64,000 nucleotides of DNA, taken from NCBI RefSeq assembly GCF_029223285.1, contig NZ_JARHUJ010000007.1:310001-374000 (forward strand), in the 5' to 3' direction. How positions within the stretch are numbered: the stretch's first letter is position 1; the number at the start of each line of letters is the position of its first letter. This stretch comes from Paraflavitalea sp. CAU 1676. Lineage in GTDB: Bacteria; Bacteroidota; Bacteroidia; Chitinophagales; Chitinophagaceae. The translations under genes and the position numbers were made by a program. This document shows positions 9,601 through 19,271 of the stretch, in pieces. The notes under the pieces are model-generated. The model was not told the DNA's origin. It saw only the letters and a program-made list of their open reading frames with translations, and did no database searches.

Positions 9601-10152
9601 CTGGCCCTCATTGAGCAATGGCAACAGGGCGACGAACGCTCCTTCGAACAGCTCTATCACCAGCATGCACTACCCTTATTGAAGATCGCCGTACAAAAGA
9701 CCGACGACCGGGAGGTCGCCAAAGAACTCGTGCAAACAGTATTCGTTACCTTATACCAAAACAAAGCAGGTGCCCATAAGATCAACTCCCTGCAGGCCTA
9801 CCTGTACACCATGCTCAAGAACAAACTGCTCGATCACTACAGGCATTTGCTGGTGCAGAAGAAATTTCACCTGCAGTCCACCAACCAGTACGAGCGGGTT
9901 AGCAACAACGATGTGGAATCGTATGTAGATACCAGGGAACTGGAGAACAGACTGGGCGAAGAGGTCGCCAAACTGCCGCCACAATGTCAAACGGTCTTCA
10001 GGATGCGGCGCGAGCAGGAGATGTCCAACAAAGAGATCGCCACCACCCTGAACATCTCGGAGAATACCGTTGAGCAGCATATGCGCAAAGCCATCCGCCT
10101 GTTGCGCGAAGCCTTAAACATCAGTAAAAAGGCATTATTCTTCCTTTTGTAG
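9601..10152 (+). CDS. ECF RNA polymerase sigma factor (FecI-like); start codon unresolved
   Basis: A sigma-70 family regulator, probable partner of the divergent FecR. Coding similarity is clear from about 9601 (LALIEQWQQGDERSFEQLYH, region 2.1) through region 2 (AKELVQTVFVTLYQN) to region 4 (PPQCQTVFRMRREQEMSNKE, then a helix-turn-helix ISENTVEQHMRKAIRLLREAL). The frame is open back to a TAA at 9541, but no ATG, GTG or TTG occurs in frame between that stop and a TTG at 9679. Starting at 9679 would delete most of region 2.1. The true start is therefore a rare codon (ATC 9574 or CTG 9601 are possible) or lies beyond a small frameshift; 9601 is given as the minimum coding extent. Family identity is firm; the start is not. 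Confidence 0.85.
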   Translation: MALIEQWQQGDERSFEQLYHQHALPLLKIAVQKTDDREVAKELVQTVFVTLYQNKAGAHKINSLQAYLYTMLKNKLLDHYRHLLVQKKFHLQSTNQYERVSNNDVESYVDTRELENRLGEEVAKLPPQCQTVFRMRREQEMSNKEIATTLNISENTVEQHMRKAIRLLREALNISKKALFFLL

Positions 10153-10226
10153 CCCTGCGGCGCCATTGTCGTATTCACACCCGGTGAATGTCACAACAAG
10201 ACATGCCCCGACTCCCCTTTTAACCA

Positions 10227-10234
10227 TAGCTTTG
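10227..10234 (+). promoter_or_regulatory. Possible Bacteroidota -7 promoter element
   Basis: TAGCTTTG matches the Bacteroidota -7 consensus TAnnTTTG and lies about 77 bp before the start of the VOC-fold gene. No convincing -33 TTG is seen at the expected distance, so the call is tentative. Confidence 0.35.
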
Positions 10235-10310
10235 TACCATCAACACGGAAGGCCGGCTGGCCTTCCCCAATCATAGATACATTGCTTGTAAACCTATTAA
10301 AAAGTTTGTC

Positions 10311-10733
10311 ATGGTATTGAATCCTTATTTGAACTTCGATGGCAATGCAGAAGAAGCATTCCGTTTTTACCAATCCGTATTTGGCGGAGAAATATTCATA
10401 CAGAAGATGAGTCAGGCGCCCGGCGGTGACCAACTGCCCGACAATGAAAAGAACAGGGCCATGCACGTGGCCATCCCCATCGGGAAAGGCCAGCACCTCA
10501 TGGCCTCGGATTGTGTGCCCTCCGCAGGCCACGTATTGAACGTCGGCAACAACAACTACATCTCCATTACGCCCGACAGCCGTACCGATGCCGACCGTAT
10601 CTTCAATGGCCTCTCGGCCGGAGGCAAAGTAGAGATGCCCATGGCCGATATGTTCTGGGGCGATTACTTCGGATCGTTTGAAGACAAATTCGGCGTACGC
10701 TGGATGATCAACTACACCGAGCAAAAAAAATAA
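10311..10733 (+). CDS. VOC/glyoxalase-fold protein, PhnB-like
   Basis: A 140-residue cytoplasmic protein of the PhnB / '3-demethylubiquinone-9 3-methyltransferase' VOC group. The N-terminus (NPYLNFDGNAEEAFRFYQSV, FGGE) and C-terminus (MADMFWGDYFGSFEDKFGVR W) carry the typical pattern of this family; the length (about 140) is normal. Members are structurally glyoxalase-like, but their reactions are mostly unassigned, so no enzyme activity is claimed. It stands alone between the sigma factor and the BF3164-like gene and is followed by a strong intrinsic terminator, so it is probably monocistronic. Confidence 0.88.
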   Translation: MVLNPYLNFDGNAEEAFRFYQSVFGGEIFIQKMSQAPGGDQLPDNEKNRAMHVAIPIGKGQHLMASDCVPSAGHVLNVGNNNYISITPDSRTDADRIFNGLSAGGKVEMPMADMFWGDYFGSFEDKFGVRWMINYTEQKK

Positions 10734-10752
10734 GCCGGACAGCATATAAGTG

Positions 10753-10776
10753 AAGGGGCCTGCGGGCCCCTTTTTT
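10753..10776 (+). terminator. Intrinsic terminator of the VOC-fold gene
   Basis: Perfect 8-bp stem AAGGGGCC / GGCCCCTT with loop TGCG followed by TTTT, 20 bp after the stop codon. Confidence 0.9.
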
Positions 10777-10927
10777 ATTGCCACCTGTTTTTCAACAAAA
10801 ACCCGCCCTGCTTTTCCAACCTTTTCTTTGTTGGCTCCTCTTATCTATATGACAAGATCTTATAACCGGCCAATCCAGGCCGCGGGATGATCCTGTTTCA
10901 TTATTCACCCTAATCAGCCTTTCACAT

Positions 10928-11968
10928 ATGAAGCCAATAACATGTTTATTGGGCGCAGTTATTCCTGTGCTCCTTTGCAGCTTTTTGTCCTGGCCGCCCC
11001 AAAACGAGGTCATCATCTTTTCGCAGTTCTGGCAGGAGAAAACCTTATCCGAACGCCCACTCGCCACCATCACCGAGATCACGCCCGATGGCCTTGCCCT
11101 CCAGGATGACTCCTTGTTGTTTGTCCGCGCCAAAGATGGCAGCAACTACCATTTCTCCGTCATGAACCTGCGCCCCACCCAATGGACGGGCCGGCATATG
11201 CCCACGGGTAACGGGCATGGGCAATCATCCGCATTCATCTCTTATGGGTTACACAAGGAGCGACTGTGGGTATATGACCTGTTCAAAGACAAACTGGTCG
11301 TAGAGCCACTTCAACCACAGGCCGGCAGCCCGACAGCTGCGCAGGAATTCGCCTTGCCGGCTTTCTATTACTCACTGCAAATGATCAACGACTCTATGGC
11401 CCTCGGCAGCGGCGACTACGATGCCACCCATAAACTGGCATTGATCAACTATCGCCAGGGCAGCATCATACGGCAAATACTTCCTTATTACAATCCGGAA
11501 GGCAACGACGACCGCGCCTGGAAATCGGCCTATGAAAGTTTCCTGTTCCTGAAACCAGGCGCCGACAAATGCGTACTGGCCTGCCGCTATGCAGATCAGA
11601 TCGAGATCGTCGACCTGCCATCAGGCCAGTCGAAGATCATCAAGGGACCCGAAAACTATAGTCCGGATGTTACGGCCATCAACCAGGCCGATGGAAAAGA
11701 GATCAGTGCGAGGAACTATAAAACAAGGTATGCATTTGTGAAGGGAAAGGTCACCGACCGTTATATCTACTTACTTTACTCCGGCAACAACCACGAAACC
11801 AGTCACCGGGAAAACGGGAAATACCTGTATATATTCGATTGGAATGGCGTGCCCTTGCAGAAGATCACCCTACAGCAATACGCGCTCGACTTTGCCGTCA
11901 GCAGCAACGACAAAAAGATCTACCTCTATCATCCCGGCAACAAGCAACTCTCCGTGGCCGACCTGTAG
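10928..11968 (+). CDS. BF3164-like exported beta-propeller protein
   Basis: A 346-residue protein with an N-terminal hydrophobic signal sequence (about residues 1-20) and no lipobox Cys in the usual context. The rest fits the BF3164-like (TolB-like six-bladed propeller) family: an early ITEITPDGLALQDDSLLFV segment, GNGHGQSSAF, and repeated short beta-strands such as RLWVYDLFKD and a late KKIYLYHPGNKQLSVADL. These proteins are common and uncharacterised in Bacteroidota; no enzymatic residues can be named. It is convergent with the AraC gene, whose stop lies 26 bp away. Family-level assignment is moderate; function unknown. Confidence 0.7.
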   Translation: MKPITCLLGAVIPVLLCSFLSWPPQNEVIIFSQFWQEKTLSERPLATITEITPDGLALQDDSLLFVRAKDGSNYHFSVMNLRPTQWTGRHMPTGNGHGQSSAFISYGLHKERLWVYDLFKDKLVVEPLQPQAGSPTAAQEFALPAFYYSLQMINDSMALGSGDYDATHKLALINYRQGSIIRQILPYYNPEGNDDRAWKSAYESFLFLKPGADKCVLACRYADQIEIVDLPSGQSKIIKGPENYSPDVTAINQADGKEISARNYKTRYAFVKGKVTDRYIYLLYSGNNHETSHRENGKYLYIFDWNGVPLQKITLQQYALDFAVSSNDKKIYLYHPGNKQLSVADL

Positions 11969-11994
11969 CCGTAACAACGGCTGCGGGCACGTCC

Positions 11995-12879
11995 CTACTG
12001 CACCGAAGCCGACAGCTGCAGGCAATCCCCTTTGTATTCGAGCGGCCTTTTGCCCGTGATCGATTTAAACTGGTGAATGAAATGAGAAAGACTGTTATAG
12101 CCGCAGGCATACCCGATCTCCGACACGCGCAGTTCGTCTTCTACCAACAGGCGGCAGGCAAAGCCGATACGCACTTCCATGAGGAACCGTACATAGGTCT
12201 TATTGGTCTTGCTCTTAAAATAGCGGCAAAATGATTGCGGCGTCATGTGTACCAGGGATGCCACTTCATCAACGGCGATCCGCTTGCTGAAATGTTCAAA
12301 GGTGTAATCGAAGATCTTCTTGATACGGTCTTTGCCACCATCGCCGGCATGGCGTGTGAACCCTTTCGAAGACAAACTGGAATAGTCACGACTGGCGGCA
12401 ATCTCTTCCAGCATCGCCAACAGGAATACCAGCCTCTTGCCCGGAGGCGCATCGAGCATTTTACCAATGGTGCGGCCGATCTGCTGCCGGGTTTTTCCTT
12501 TGAGCCGCAATCCATGATGGCTCCTGCTCAGCAGTTCACGAATACCCTCCGCTTCGGGCAGGGATAGAAAAGGAGTACCCAGCGCATCCGGCTCAAACTT
12601 CACGCAGATGCTTTCACCACCCTTTCCTTTTTGCTGAACAGTATAATCCTGCTCATGTCTAAAACAATGTGGCAGGTTGGCCCCCACCATAACAACATCC
12701 CCACTTCTAAAAGCACCCACATGGTCACCGATCATCCAGGTACCGGAACTCTTCTTGATGAAGAGTATTTCTATCTCAGGATGATAATGCCAGTTGTTGA
12801 GCATCTGACCTCCGGTATCCTTTCTAACCAGGAAGGAAAAGTGAGGCGTTGCAGTGATCTTGCGCAATTCAGGTTTCAT
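11995..12879 (-). CDS. AraC-family regulator with N-terminal cupin domain
   Basis: A 294-residue transcription factor. Residues ~15-105 form a cupin-like sensing domain (NNWHYHPEIEILFI, GANLPHCFRHEQDY), often binding a sugar or related ligand. Residues ~185-285 form the two helix-turn-helix AraC DNA-binding domain (VDEVASLVHMTPQSFCRYFK; VSEIGYACGYNSLSHFIHQF, then KSITGKRPLEY). The ATG at 12877-12879 gives a full-length cupin. It is divergent from the GH95 fucosidase gene with a 140-bp shared upstream region, so control of the fucosidase is the simplest inference. Confidence 0.94.
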   Translation of the reverse strand: MKPELRKITATPHFSFLVRKDTGGQMLNNWHYHPEIEILFIKKSSGTWMIGDHVGAFRSGDVVMVGANLPHCFRHEQDYTVQQKGKGGESICVKFEPDALGTPFLSLPEAEGIRELLSRSHHGLRLKGKTRQQIGRTIGKMLDAPPGKRLVFLLAMLEEIAASRDYSSLSSKGFTRHAGDGGKDRIKKIFDYTFEHFSKRIAVDEVASLVHMTPQSFCRYFKSKTNKTYVRFLMEVRIGFACRLLVEDELRVSEIGYACGYNSLSHFIHQFKSITGKRPLEYKGDCLQLSASVQ

Positions 12880-13019
12880 ATAGCATAATTCAAGCAGCGG
12901 TAATATAGTACAACTCTTTGAAAAAATAGCGGCACGAACATTAAAACAAAGCGGCTAAGTTTACAAGCGTAATTCCCTACGGGGCTCAGGATTGTATTGT
13001 ATTGCCTAAACAGAAATTC

Positions 13020-15494
13020 ATGTTCAAAAAAAAGCTGCCTGCCATTGTCATTTTCCTGTTTACTATTATTCATGCACAGGCCCAGTCGCCACAAAAATTA
13101 TGGTACAAGCAACCGGCCCGTCAGTGGACGGATGCCTTACCCGTTGGCAATGGCCGCCTCGGCGCCATGGTGTTTGGCCGCGTCAGTGAAGAGCTATTGC
13201 AATTGAATGAAGCCACCTTCTGGACCGGCGGACCGGTACGCACCAATGTCAATCCCGAAGCCTTTACCTATTTACAACAGATCCGCGAGGCCCTGCTCAA
13301 AGAAGAAGACTATAGCAAAGCATACGCGCTGGCAAAAAAGATGCAGGGATACTATTCCGAATCTTTTTTACCATTGGGCGATATTACCATCCGGCAGGCA
13401 TTCAAAGACACCACCCCCACAGCCTATTATCGTGATCTCGACATCAGCAACGCTGTTGCCACTACCCGATTCACAATAGATGGCGTACAGTACACGCGGC
13501 AGGTCATCAGCTCAGCGCCCGACCAGGTCATCGCCATCCGCCTCACCGCCAGTAAAGCCGGCGCGCTCAACCTTACACTGGGCGCAGGCAGCCAGGTGCC
13601 GCATCGCAAACTGGCCATCAGCAACAGTGAGCTATCCCTGCAAGGCAAAGCAGCTTCGCATATCGACCCCAATTATGTACGCTCCGCCAATCCCATTACA
13701 CAAGATGATGCCAGCGGATGCCGTGGCATGCGGTTCGACTGGCGCATCAAAGCCACCAGCAAAGACGGTCAGGTACGCACCGATACCAATGGAATCACCA
13801 TCAGCAATGCATCCGACGTGGTGATCTATGTCGCCGCCGCCACCAGCTTCAATGGTTTCGATAAGTGTCCCGATGCACAGGGCAAAGATGAAAAAGCATT
13901 GGCGGCCCAATACATCAAGAACGCCATCACAAAGAATTGGAACAGTTTACTAGCCCGCCACCAGGCCGATTACCACCGCCTGTTCAACCGCGTGCAGTTT
14001 ACCCTGGCAGCACCCACCAACAACGGCAACGCCGCCCTGCCTACCGATGAGCGACTCATTGGTTATACGGAAGGCGCCAAAGACCCATCGCTCGAAACCC
14101 TGTATTTTCAATATGGCCGTTACCTGTTGATAGCCTGTTCTCGGCCCGGTGGCCCGGCAGCCAACCTGCAAGGTGTATGGAACAAAGAGCTGCGTCCGCC
14201 ATGGAGTTCCAACTACACCACCAATATCAATGTGCAAATGAATTACTGGCCTGCCGAAGTGGCCAACCTTTCGGAATTGCACGAGCCGATGATCGAGTTT
14301 GTCAAACACGCCGCAGCCACCGGCACCGTCACAGCCAAAGAATATTATCATGCCCGGGGCTGGGCCGTGCACCATAACAGTGATATCTGGGCGCTCTCGA
14401 ACCCGGTGGGCGACCTGGGCAAGGGCGATCCCAAATGGGCCAACTGGGCATTGGGCTCACCGTGGCTGGCACAACATCTCTGGACGCACTACGATTATAC
14501 GCGCGATAAAAAGTTCCTGAAAGAAGAAGCCTATCCATTGATGAAGTCGGCGGCACTTTTCTGCCTCGACTGGCTGGTGACCGACAAGAACGGATACCTT
14601 GTTACAGCGCCCGCACTTTCGCCCGAGAACGAGTTCTTCGACGACAAGGGCAAAAAAGGAAGTGTATCGATCGCCACTACGATGGATATGTCGATTATCT
14701 GGGATCTCTTCACCAATATCATAGAAGCTTCCAAAGCATTGAATGAAGATGCAGACTTCCGCACGCTCATAGAAACAAAAAGGGCCAAACTATTCCCCTT
14801 GCAGATTGGTAAAAAAGGTAACCTGCAGGAATGGTACAAGGATTGGGAAGATCCCGAGCCGCACCATCGCCATGTATCGCACCTGTATGGCCTGCATCCC
14901 GGCCGGCAGATCGCGCCGATCACCACACCCGCCTTTGCCGATGCGGCCCGTAAAACCCTGGAGCTGCGCGGCGATGAGGGCACCGGCTGGAGCCTTGCGT
15001 GGAAGATCAATTTCTGGGCGCGACTGCTCGATGGCGACCATGCCTACAAGGTGGTGCGCGACATATTGCGCATAACGGGCCAGGCCGGCACCAATTATGC
15101 CCGGGGCGGTGGCTCATATGCCAACCTCTTCGATGCTCACCCGCCCTTCCAGATCGATGGCAACTTTGGTGGCATTGCAGGTATGGCCGAAATGCTGGTG
15201 CAAAGCCATCTTGGCGAAATACACCTGCTGGCAGCTTTACCCGCAGCCTGGGATAGCGGCTCGGTGAAGGGCCTTAAAGCGCGCGGCAACTTTACCGTCA
15301 ACATGGATTGGATCGACGGGCAGCTAAACGGTGCTGTTATAACATCACAGGCGGGCGGGCCCTGTACCTTGCGCACAGCAGCACCTATAACAGTTATGGG
15401 AACAAAGGCCACATCGATCGCCGATAGTCATGGTTATACCACCCGTTTCAATACAACAAAAGGCACATCGTATTTCGTAGTGGTCAGAAAGTAA
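13020..15494 (+). CDS. GH95 alpha-L-fucosidase (or alpha-L-galactosidase), exported
   Basis: An 824-residue glycoside hydrolase. The ATG at 13020 is preferred over an in-frame TTG at 13002 because it begins the signal peptide [20 protein letters not shown]. The N-terminal domain opens with the GH95 signature [19 protein letters not shown]. The (alpha/alpha)6 catalytic domain has [12 protein letters not shown] (the two catalytic Asn), ALSPENEF (general acid Glu region) and [12 protein letters not shown] (Asp equivalent to the Bifidobacterium AfcA D766). GH95 enzymes invert alpha-1,2-linked L-fucose; some act on L-galactose. The AraC regulator is divergent just upstream. With the GH2 galactosidase it would strip Fuc-alpha1,2-Gal ends, as in xyloglucan side chains or host-type glycans; that pathway link is inference. 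Confidence 0.96.
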   Translation: MFKKKLPAIVIFLFTIIHAQAQSPQKLWYKQPARQWTDALPVGNGRLGAMVFGRVSEELLQLNEATFWTGGPVRTNVNPEAFTYLQQIREALLKEEDYSKAYALAKKMQGYYSESFLPLGDITIRQAFKDTTPTAYYRDLDISNAVATTRFTIDGVQYTRQVISSAPDQVIAIRLTASKAGALNLTLGAGSQVPHRKLAISNSELSLQGKAASHIDPNYVRSANPITQDDASGCRGMRFDWRIKATSKDGQVRTDTNGITISNASDVVIYVAAATSFNGFDKCPDAQGKDEKALAAQYIKNAITKNWNSLLARHQADYHRLFNRVQFTLAAPTNNGNAALPTDERLIGYTEGAKDPSLETLYFQYGRYLLIACSRPGGPAANLQGVWNKELRPPWSSNYTTNINVQMNYWPAEVANLSELHEPMIEFVKHAAATGTVTAKEYYHARGWAVHHNSDIWALSNPVGDLGKGDPKWANWALGSPWLAQHLWTHYDYTRDKKFLKEEAYPLMKSAALFCLDWLVTDKNGYLVTAPALSPENEFFDDKGKKGSVSIATTMDMSIIWDLFTNIIEASKALNEDADFRTLIETKRAKLFPLQIGKKGNLQEWYKDWEDPEPHHRHVSHLYGLHPGRQIAPITTPAFADAARKTLELRGDEGTGWSLAWKINFWARLLDGDHAYKVVRDILRITGQAGTNYARGGGSYANLFDAHPPFQIDGNFGGIAGMAEMLVQSHLGEIHLLAALPAAWDSGSVKGLKARGNFTVNMDWIDGQLNGAVITSQAGGPCTLRTAAPITVMGTKATSIADSHGYTTRFNTTKGTSYFVVVRK

Positions 15495-15527
15495 TTGACA
15501 GGCACACCAATCTCGTTCTGCAAAGCA

Positions 15528-15559
15528 AAGCGCGTGTACCCATCCGGGTACACGCGCTT
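15528..15559. terminator. Perfect 14-bp hairpin between convergent genes
   Basis: AAGCGCGTGTACCC and its exact complement surround an ATCC loop, midway between the GH95 stop (15494) and the MFS stop (15583). It is nearly symmetrical and can serve both convergent transcripts, although U-tracts are short on both sides. Confidence 0.7.
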
Positions 15560-15582
15560 GCTGTTTATAGGCGACGTATAAG

Positions 15583-16812
15583 TTAGTGGGTTGACCTCGT
15601 GGTTCTCTTAGAGAGATAAACCACGATGATCACCAGGATGCTTAAGATGGCATAGCTCAGGCCCAGGTGCACACCATCCTGGGCGGGCAGCAGGTTGATG
15701 ATGCCGTAGCTGAAGGCCGACACCAGCAGAAAGGTAATACCACCTGTGAGGCCACTGGCAATACCCGCATTTTGCGGAAAGCGGGTCATGCTAAAGGTCA
15801 TATAGTTGTTGAAAGTAAAGCCTGCGCCTACATGCACGGCAAAGGCAAAGCCAACCAGCACAAAGATATTATCGTAGAGGCGCGTGGCAACGATCATCGC
15901 AATCACCAGCACGGCCTGCAGGGTGATATTGATGGCCAGTTTGCGGAAGAAAGGCACTTTAATGACACCCTTGCTGATGAACCCGCCGATCATCCACGCA
16001 AGCCCCAGTATCAAGGAGCTGTAACCGGTGGTTACCGCATCGAATTGCAGGTGATGCTCGATGATGAAGGGCGCGGTCATGTTGGCGACCATTACCATGG
16101 CATAGGAAAGTCCGAGTAAACCAATGCCCAGCACAAAGGGCAGGTGCGTTAACATCTCCTTATAAATGTTTAGCACACGCTTCACGCGGAAGGGCGTACG
16201 CTGCGGCAGGGTTTCACCGCTGAAGAAGTATTCAGCTACACCGAGTGCACCACCCAGCACGGCCAGGAACCAGAAATTGGCCCGCCATCCATAGAGCGAT
16301 TGCAGGTAGCCACCTACAAACGGTGCGATGATCGGTCCGGTAGACCAGATGATGGAAAACAAACCGAGATAATTCTTCAGCTTATCGCCCGTGTAGAGGT
16401 CAACAAAAAAAGCACGTTTGCCGGCCACTACAAAGCCTACGGTAATGCCCTGCACCACCCGCATAGCATAGATCATCTCGATGCTGTGTGCGGTAGCTGC
16501 CACGATGCTGGAGAGCGTAAACACCACTAGCGAAGCCAGACCACTCTGGTAGCGCCCATAGCTGTCGAGGATGCTGCCGATGAATAGCTGGCTGAGGCCG
16601 TAACTAAGCAGGAAAATGGTGATGGTAAACTGTACCTGCACGGCGCTTACGCCCAGGTCGGCTGCCATGCCCGGCAGCGAGGGTAAATAGATATCGGTGG
16701 CGAACCCCGATAAAGGTAAGAGGGCAAATGCGAGGAAGTTGGCTATACTCCTGTTAGCGGGTTTGATACCGCTGGCCCATTGCCCCGGGGCCAAAGTATT
16801 ATACGAATTCAT
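15583..16812 (-). CDS. MFS multidrug efflux transporter, Bcr/CflA type
   Basis: A 409-residue inner-membrane exporter with twelve predicted hydrophobic segments. The ATG at 16810-16812 is chosen over an in-frame ATG 33 nt upstream because the shorter N-terminus leads directly into the first helix. The Bcr/CflA features are FATDIYLPSLPGMAADL at the first helix and loop, motif A GSILDSYGRYQSGL, and motif C-like VGFVVAGKRAFFVDL / LGLFSIIWSTGPIIAPF. Family members expel bicyclomycin, chloramphenicol and similar compounds by proton antiport; the substrate here cannot be read from sequence. It is convergent with the GH95 gene and appears to be its own unit. Confidence 0.92.
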   Translation of the reverse strand: MNSYNTLAPGQWASGIKPANRSIANFLAFALLPLSGFATDIYLPSLPGMAADLGVSAVQVQFTITIFLLSYGLSQLFIGSILDSYGRYQSGLASLVVFTLSSIVAATAHSIEMIYAMRVVQGITVGFVVAGKRAFFVDLYTGDKLKNYLGLFSIIWSTGPIIAPFVGGYLQSLYGWRANFWFLAVLGGALGVAEYFFSGETLPQRTPFRVKRVLNIYKEMLTHLPFVLGIGLLGLSYAMVMVANMTAPFIIEHHLQFDAVTTGYSSLILGLAWMIGGFISKGVIKVPFFRKLAINITLQAVLVIAMIVATRLYDNIFVLVGFAFAVHVGAGFTFNNYMTFSMTRFPQNAGIASGLTGGITFLLVSAFSYGIINLLPAQDGVHLGLSYAILSILVIIVVYLSKRTTRSTH

Positions 16813-16972
16813 TGTACAAAATTCGTACAAAGAGCAGCCCTTCACTTATGAAATTCAATCCGATAATTATAAAAATCAAAGATTAACAAAGCGCCAACGC
16901 TCCTGCGCAGGCCGGGGCGGGTGTGGTGTATATCAATAATTTGTAGCAACTTTAGGCAAACCCGGCTCCACC

Positions 16973-17824
16973 ATGCACAAACTCATCCTTTGCTGGCTGC
17001 TTGGCAGCATCACCACTATCGCCTGCACCGCCCAGGCACCTGCCCGCCTCATCATCCGGGGCGACGATATGGGCTTCAGCCACAGCGGCAACCTTGCGCT
17101 CATCAAAACTTATAAGGAAGGCATTACCCGTTCCATAGAAGTGATCGTACCCTCACCCTGGTTTCCGGAGGCGGTGAAAATGCTGGCCGATAATCCGCAG
17201 ATAGATGTAGGCATCCACCTGGCGCTTACCAGCGAGTGGGACAATATTAAATGGCGGCCCATTACGCACTGCCCCAGCCTTACCGACTCCAACGGTTACT
17301 TCTATCCCAAAATATGGCCCGATGCGAGCTATCCCAATGGCGCTTTATTGCAACATGCATGGAAGCTGAATGAAGTGGAGCAGGAGCTCCGCGCGCAAAT
17401 AGAATTGGGTTTGAAGCGCATTCCACGCATCAGCCATGTATCGGCGCATATGGGCTGCACGCGCATGAGCCCCGAAGTGGCGGCACTAGCCAAAAAGCTG
17501 GCGATCGAATACAAGATCGATATCGACCTCGATGCACTCGGCGTAAAGGGCGTAGGCTTCAACGGCCCGCATGCTACCCTGGCCGAAAAGAAGAAGAGTT
17601 TTATCGCCATGCTTCAATCACTCAAAGCAGGCCAAACCTATATGTTCCTCGAACACCCGGGCTTGAACGATGCAGAACTGCAGGCCATTCACCATATCGG
17701 TTATGAAAAGGTGGCGGAAGACCGGCAGGGCGTTACGGACCTGTGGACCGATGCGGAGATCAAAGCCCTCATTCGGAAACTGAATATTCAATTGATCAGC
17801 TACAAAGACCTACTGGCAAAATAA
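16973..17824 (+). CDS. ChbG/HpnK (YdjC)-family carbohydrate deacetylase, exported
   Basis: A 283-residue protein of the YdjC/ChbG fold, which removes acetyl groups from N-acetylated sugars with a divalent metal. The signal peptide (about residues 1-22, ending CTAQ) places it outside the cytoplasm, unlike E. coli ChbG. Metal and catalytic motifs are visible: IRGDDMGFSHSGN near residue 28, VGIHLALTSEW near 82, and ISHVSAHMGCTRM near 155. It is flanked by a divergent MFS gene and a convergent MFS gene, so it is likely monocistronic. The substrate (chitooligosaccharide or another N-acetylhexosamine) is not determined. Confidence 0.9.
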   Translation: MHKLILCWLLGSITTIACTAQAPARLIIRGDDMGFSHSGNLALIKTYKEGITRSIEVIVPSPWFPEAVKMLADNPQIDVGIHLALTSEWDNIKWRPITHCPSLTDSNGYFYPKIWPDASYPNGALLQHAWKLNEVEQELRAQIELGLKRIPRISHVSAHMGCTRMSPEVAALAKKLAIEYKIDIDLDALGVKGVGFNGPHATLAEKKKSFIAMLQSLKAGQTYMFLEHPGLNDAELQAIHHIGYEKVAEDRQGVTDLWTDAEIKALIRKLNIQLISYKDLLAK

Positions 17825-17879
17825 AAAGGGGCTTACCCCACACAGGATAATACCCCTCTCAATAATTTGCAAGCTACAA

Positions 17880-19157
17880 CTAGTGTATCGGTGTCTTCGC
17901 CGCCTCCTGGCTTCCTGTAAAGGCCTTGGCCAATTCAGGATGCTTTTTCTCCCGGCTCAAAATGCGCCAGGTGATGATCACGCTCAGCAGCATACAGAAA
18001 GCGCCGATCAGGAAGTGAATGCCTGGAAAATGGAAAGGCGCTTTCGACGACGTGAAGTAGTTGAAAGTGCCATTCATCAGCAACGGACCAAAGATCGTGG
18101 TGAGGCTCATCAAACTGGTGAGCGCACCCTGCAGTTCACCTTGTTGGCTCGGAGGCACATGTCCCGATATAACAGCCTGTAAGGATGGTCCGCAGATACC
18201 ACCCAGGCAATACGGGATCAGGAAGGCAAACATCATCCAGGAGGTGGAAGCAAAGGCGAATAATACCAATCCCAGGGTATATAGCGATAAACCGAGGTAG
18301 ATACTCTTTTCATTGCCGATCTTCGGATTCACCACCCGGGTAAGTCCGCCCTGTACAGCGCCTACCAATACCCCCACCACGGCCAATGAGGCACCGATCA
18401 TGCCTTCACTCCAGCCAAAACGGTATTGCGTAAAGAAGTTCCAGTTGCCTTGTACCGATTGGCCGCCCAGGTAGATCAGGAAAAAGCTCAAAGCCAGTCC
18501 ACCAATTTCCGGATGCGAGGTCAGGAACTTTAAAGAGCCGAAAGGGTTCGCGCGCTTCCATTCAAAAGGGCGGCGGTTCTCTTTCTTCAGCGATTCGGGC
18601 AAAAAGAAGTATCCGTACAGGCAGTTGAGTAAACAAAGGATAGCAGCCGCATAAAAAGGAGCACGCATACCCCAGGTAGCCAGCAGGCCACCCAATGCGG
18701 GGCCTAGTACGAAGCCCAAACCAAAAGCAGCGCCGATCAAACCAAAGTTCTTGGCGCGGGAGGTTTCATCGGTACTGATGTCGGCAATGTAGGCAGTGGC
18801 AGTGGTGAAGCTGGCGCCGGTGATGCCTGCAATAACACGCCCCACAAACAGCCATCCATAGGTAGGCGCGATCGCCAGGATGATGTAATCGATGCCAAAG
18901 CCGAGTAATGAGAACAGCAACACGGGCCGGCGGCCATAACGGTCGCTGAGGTTACCGATCACGGGGGCAAAGATGAATTGGGTTACCGCAAATACCGATA
19001 ACAACACAGCCCCGTAGGTACTGGCTTCATTAACGGGTATCTTTTTGAGGTGAACGATGAGGTCGGCCATGACGGGAATGATCAATCCCCAGCCCATGAC
19101 GTCGATGAGTAATGTGATAAAAATAAAAGAGAGAGCAGATTTGCTGGAAGTGGCCAT
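17880..19157 (-). CDS. MFS transporter, TetA/TCR-like
   Basis: A 425-residue inner-membrane exporter with twelve hydrophobic segments. The ATG at 19155-19157 starts MATSSKSALSFIFITLLIDV, leading straight into helix 1; an in-frame ATG 36 nt upstream is less likely. Motif A is GNLSDRYGRRPVLL; helix 4-5 carries ITGASFTTATAYIADI and the GAAFGLGFVLGPALGGLL segment, both characteristic of the tetracycline-resistance-like group. Many chromosomal Bacteroidota members are of unknown substrate, so drug resistance is not claimed. Confidence 0.92.
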   Translation of the reverse strand: MATSSKSALSFIFITLLIDVMGWGLIIPVMADLIVHLKKIPVNEASTYGAVLLSVFAVTQFIFAPVIGNLSDRYGRRPVLLFSLLGFGIDYIILAIAPTYGWLFVGRVIAGITGASFTTATAYIADISTDETSRAKNFGLIGAAFGLGFVLGPALGGLLATWGMRAPFYAAAILCLLNCLYGYFFLPESLKKENRRPFEWKRANPFGSLKFLTSHPEIGGLALSFFLIYLGGQSVQGNWNFFTQYRFGWSEGMIGASLAVVGVLVGAVQGGLTRVVNPKIGNEKSIYLGLSLYTLGLVLFAFASTSWMMFAFLIPYCLGGICGPSLQAVISGHVPPSQQGELQGALTSLMSLTTIFGPLLMNGTFNYFTSSKAPFHFPGIHFLIGAFCMLLSVIITWRILSREKKHPELAKAFTGSQEAAKTPIH

Positions 19158-19271
19158 ACTTAGTGTGTTTTGTTCCTCGATAAGGGAGCACAAACTTACA
19201 CCTAAACGGCCAATCCCGCCAGTAGGAAATACGGCATTTTACCGGGCCGATTGCGACGTACACCGGCCATC

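Noticed and set aside
17825-17879. GGGG-CTTA-CCCC mini hairpin between ChbG and MFS genes
   Set aside because: Only a 4-bp stem with no T-tract; too weak to call a terminator.
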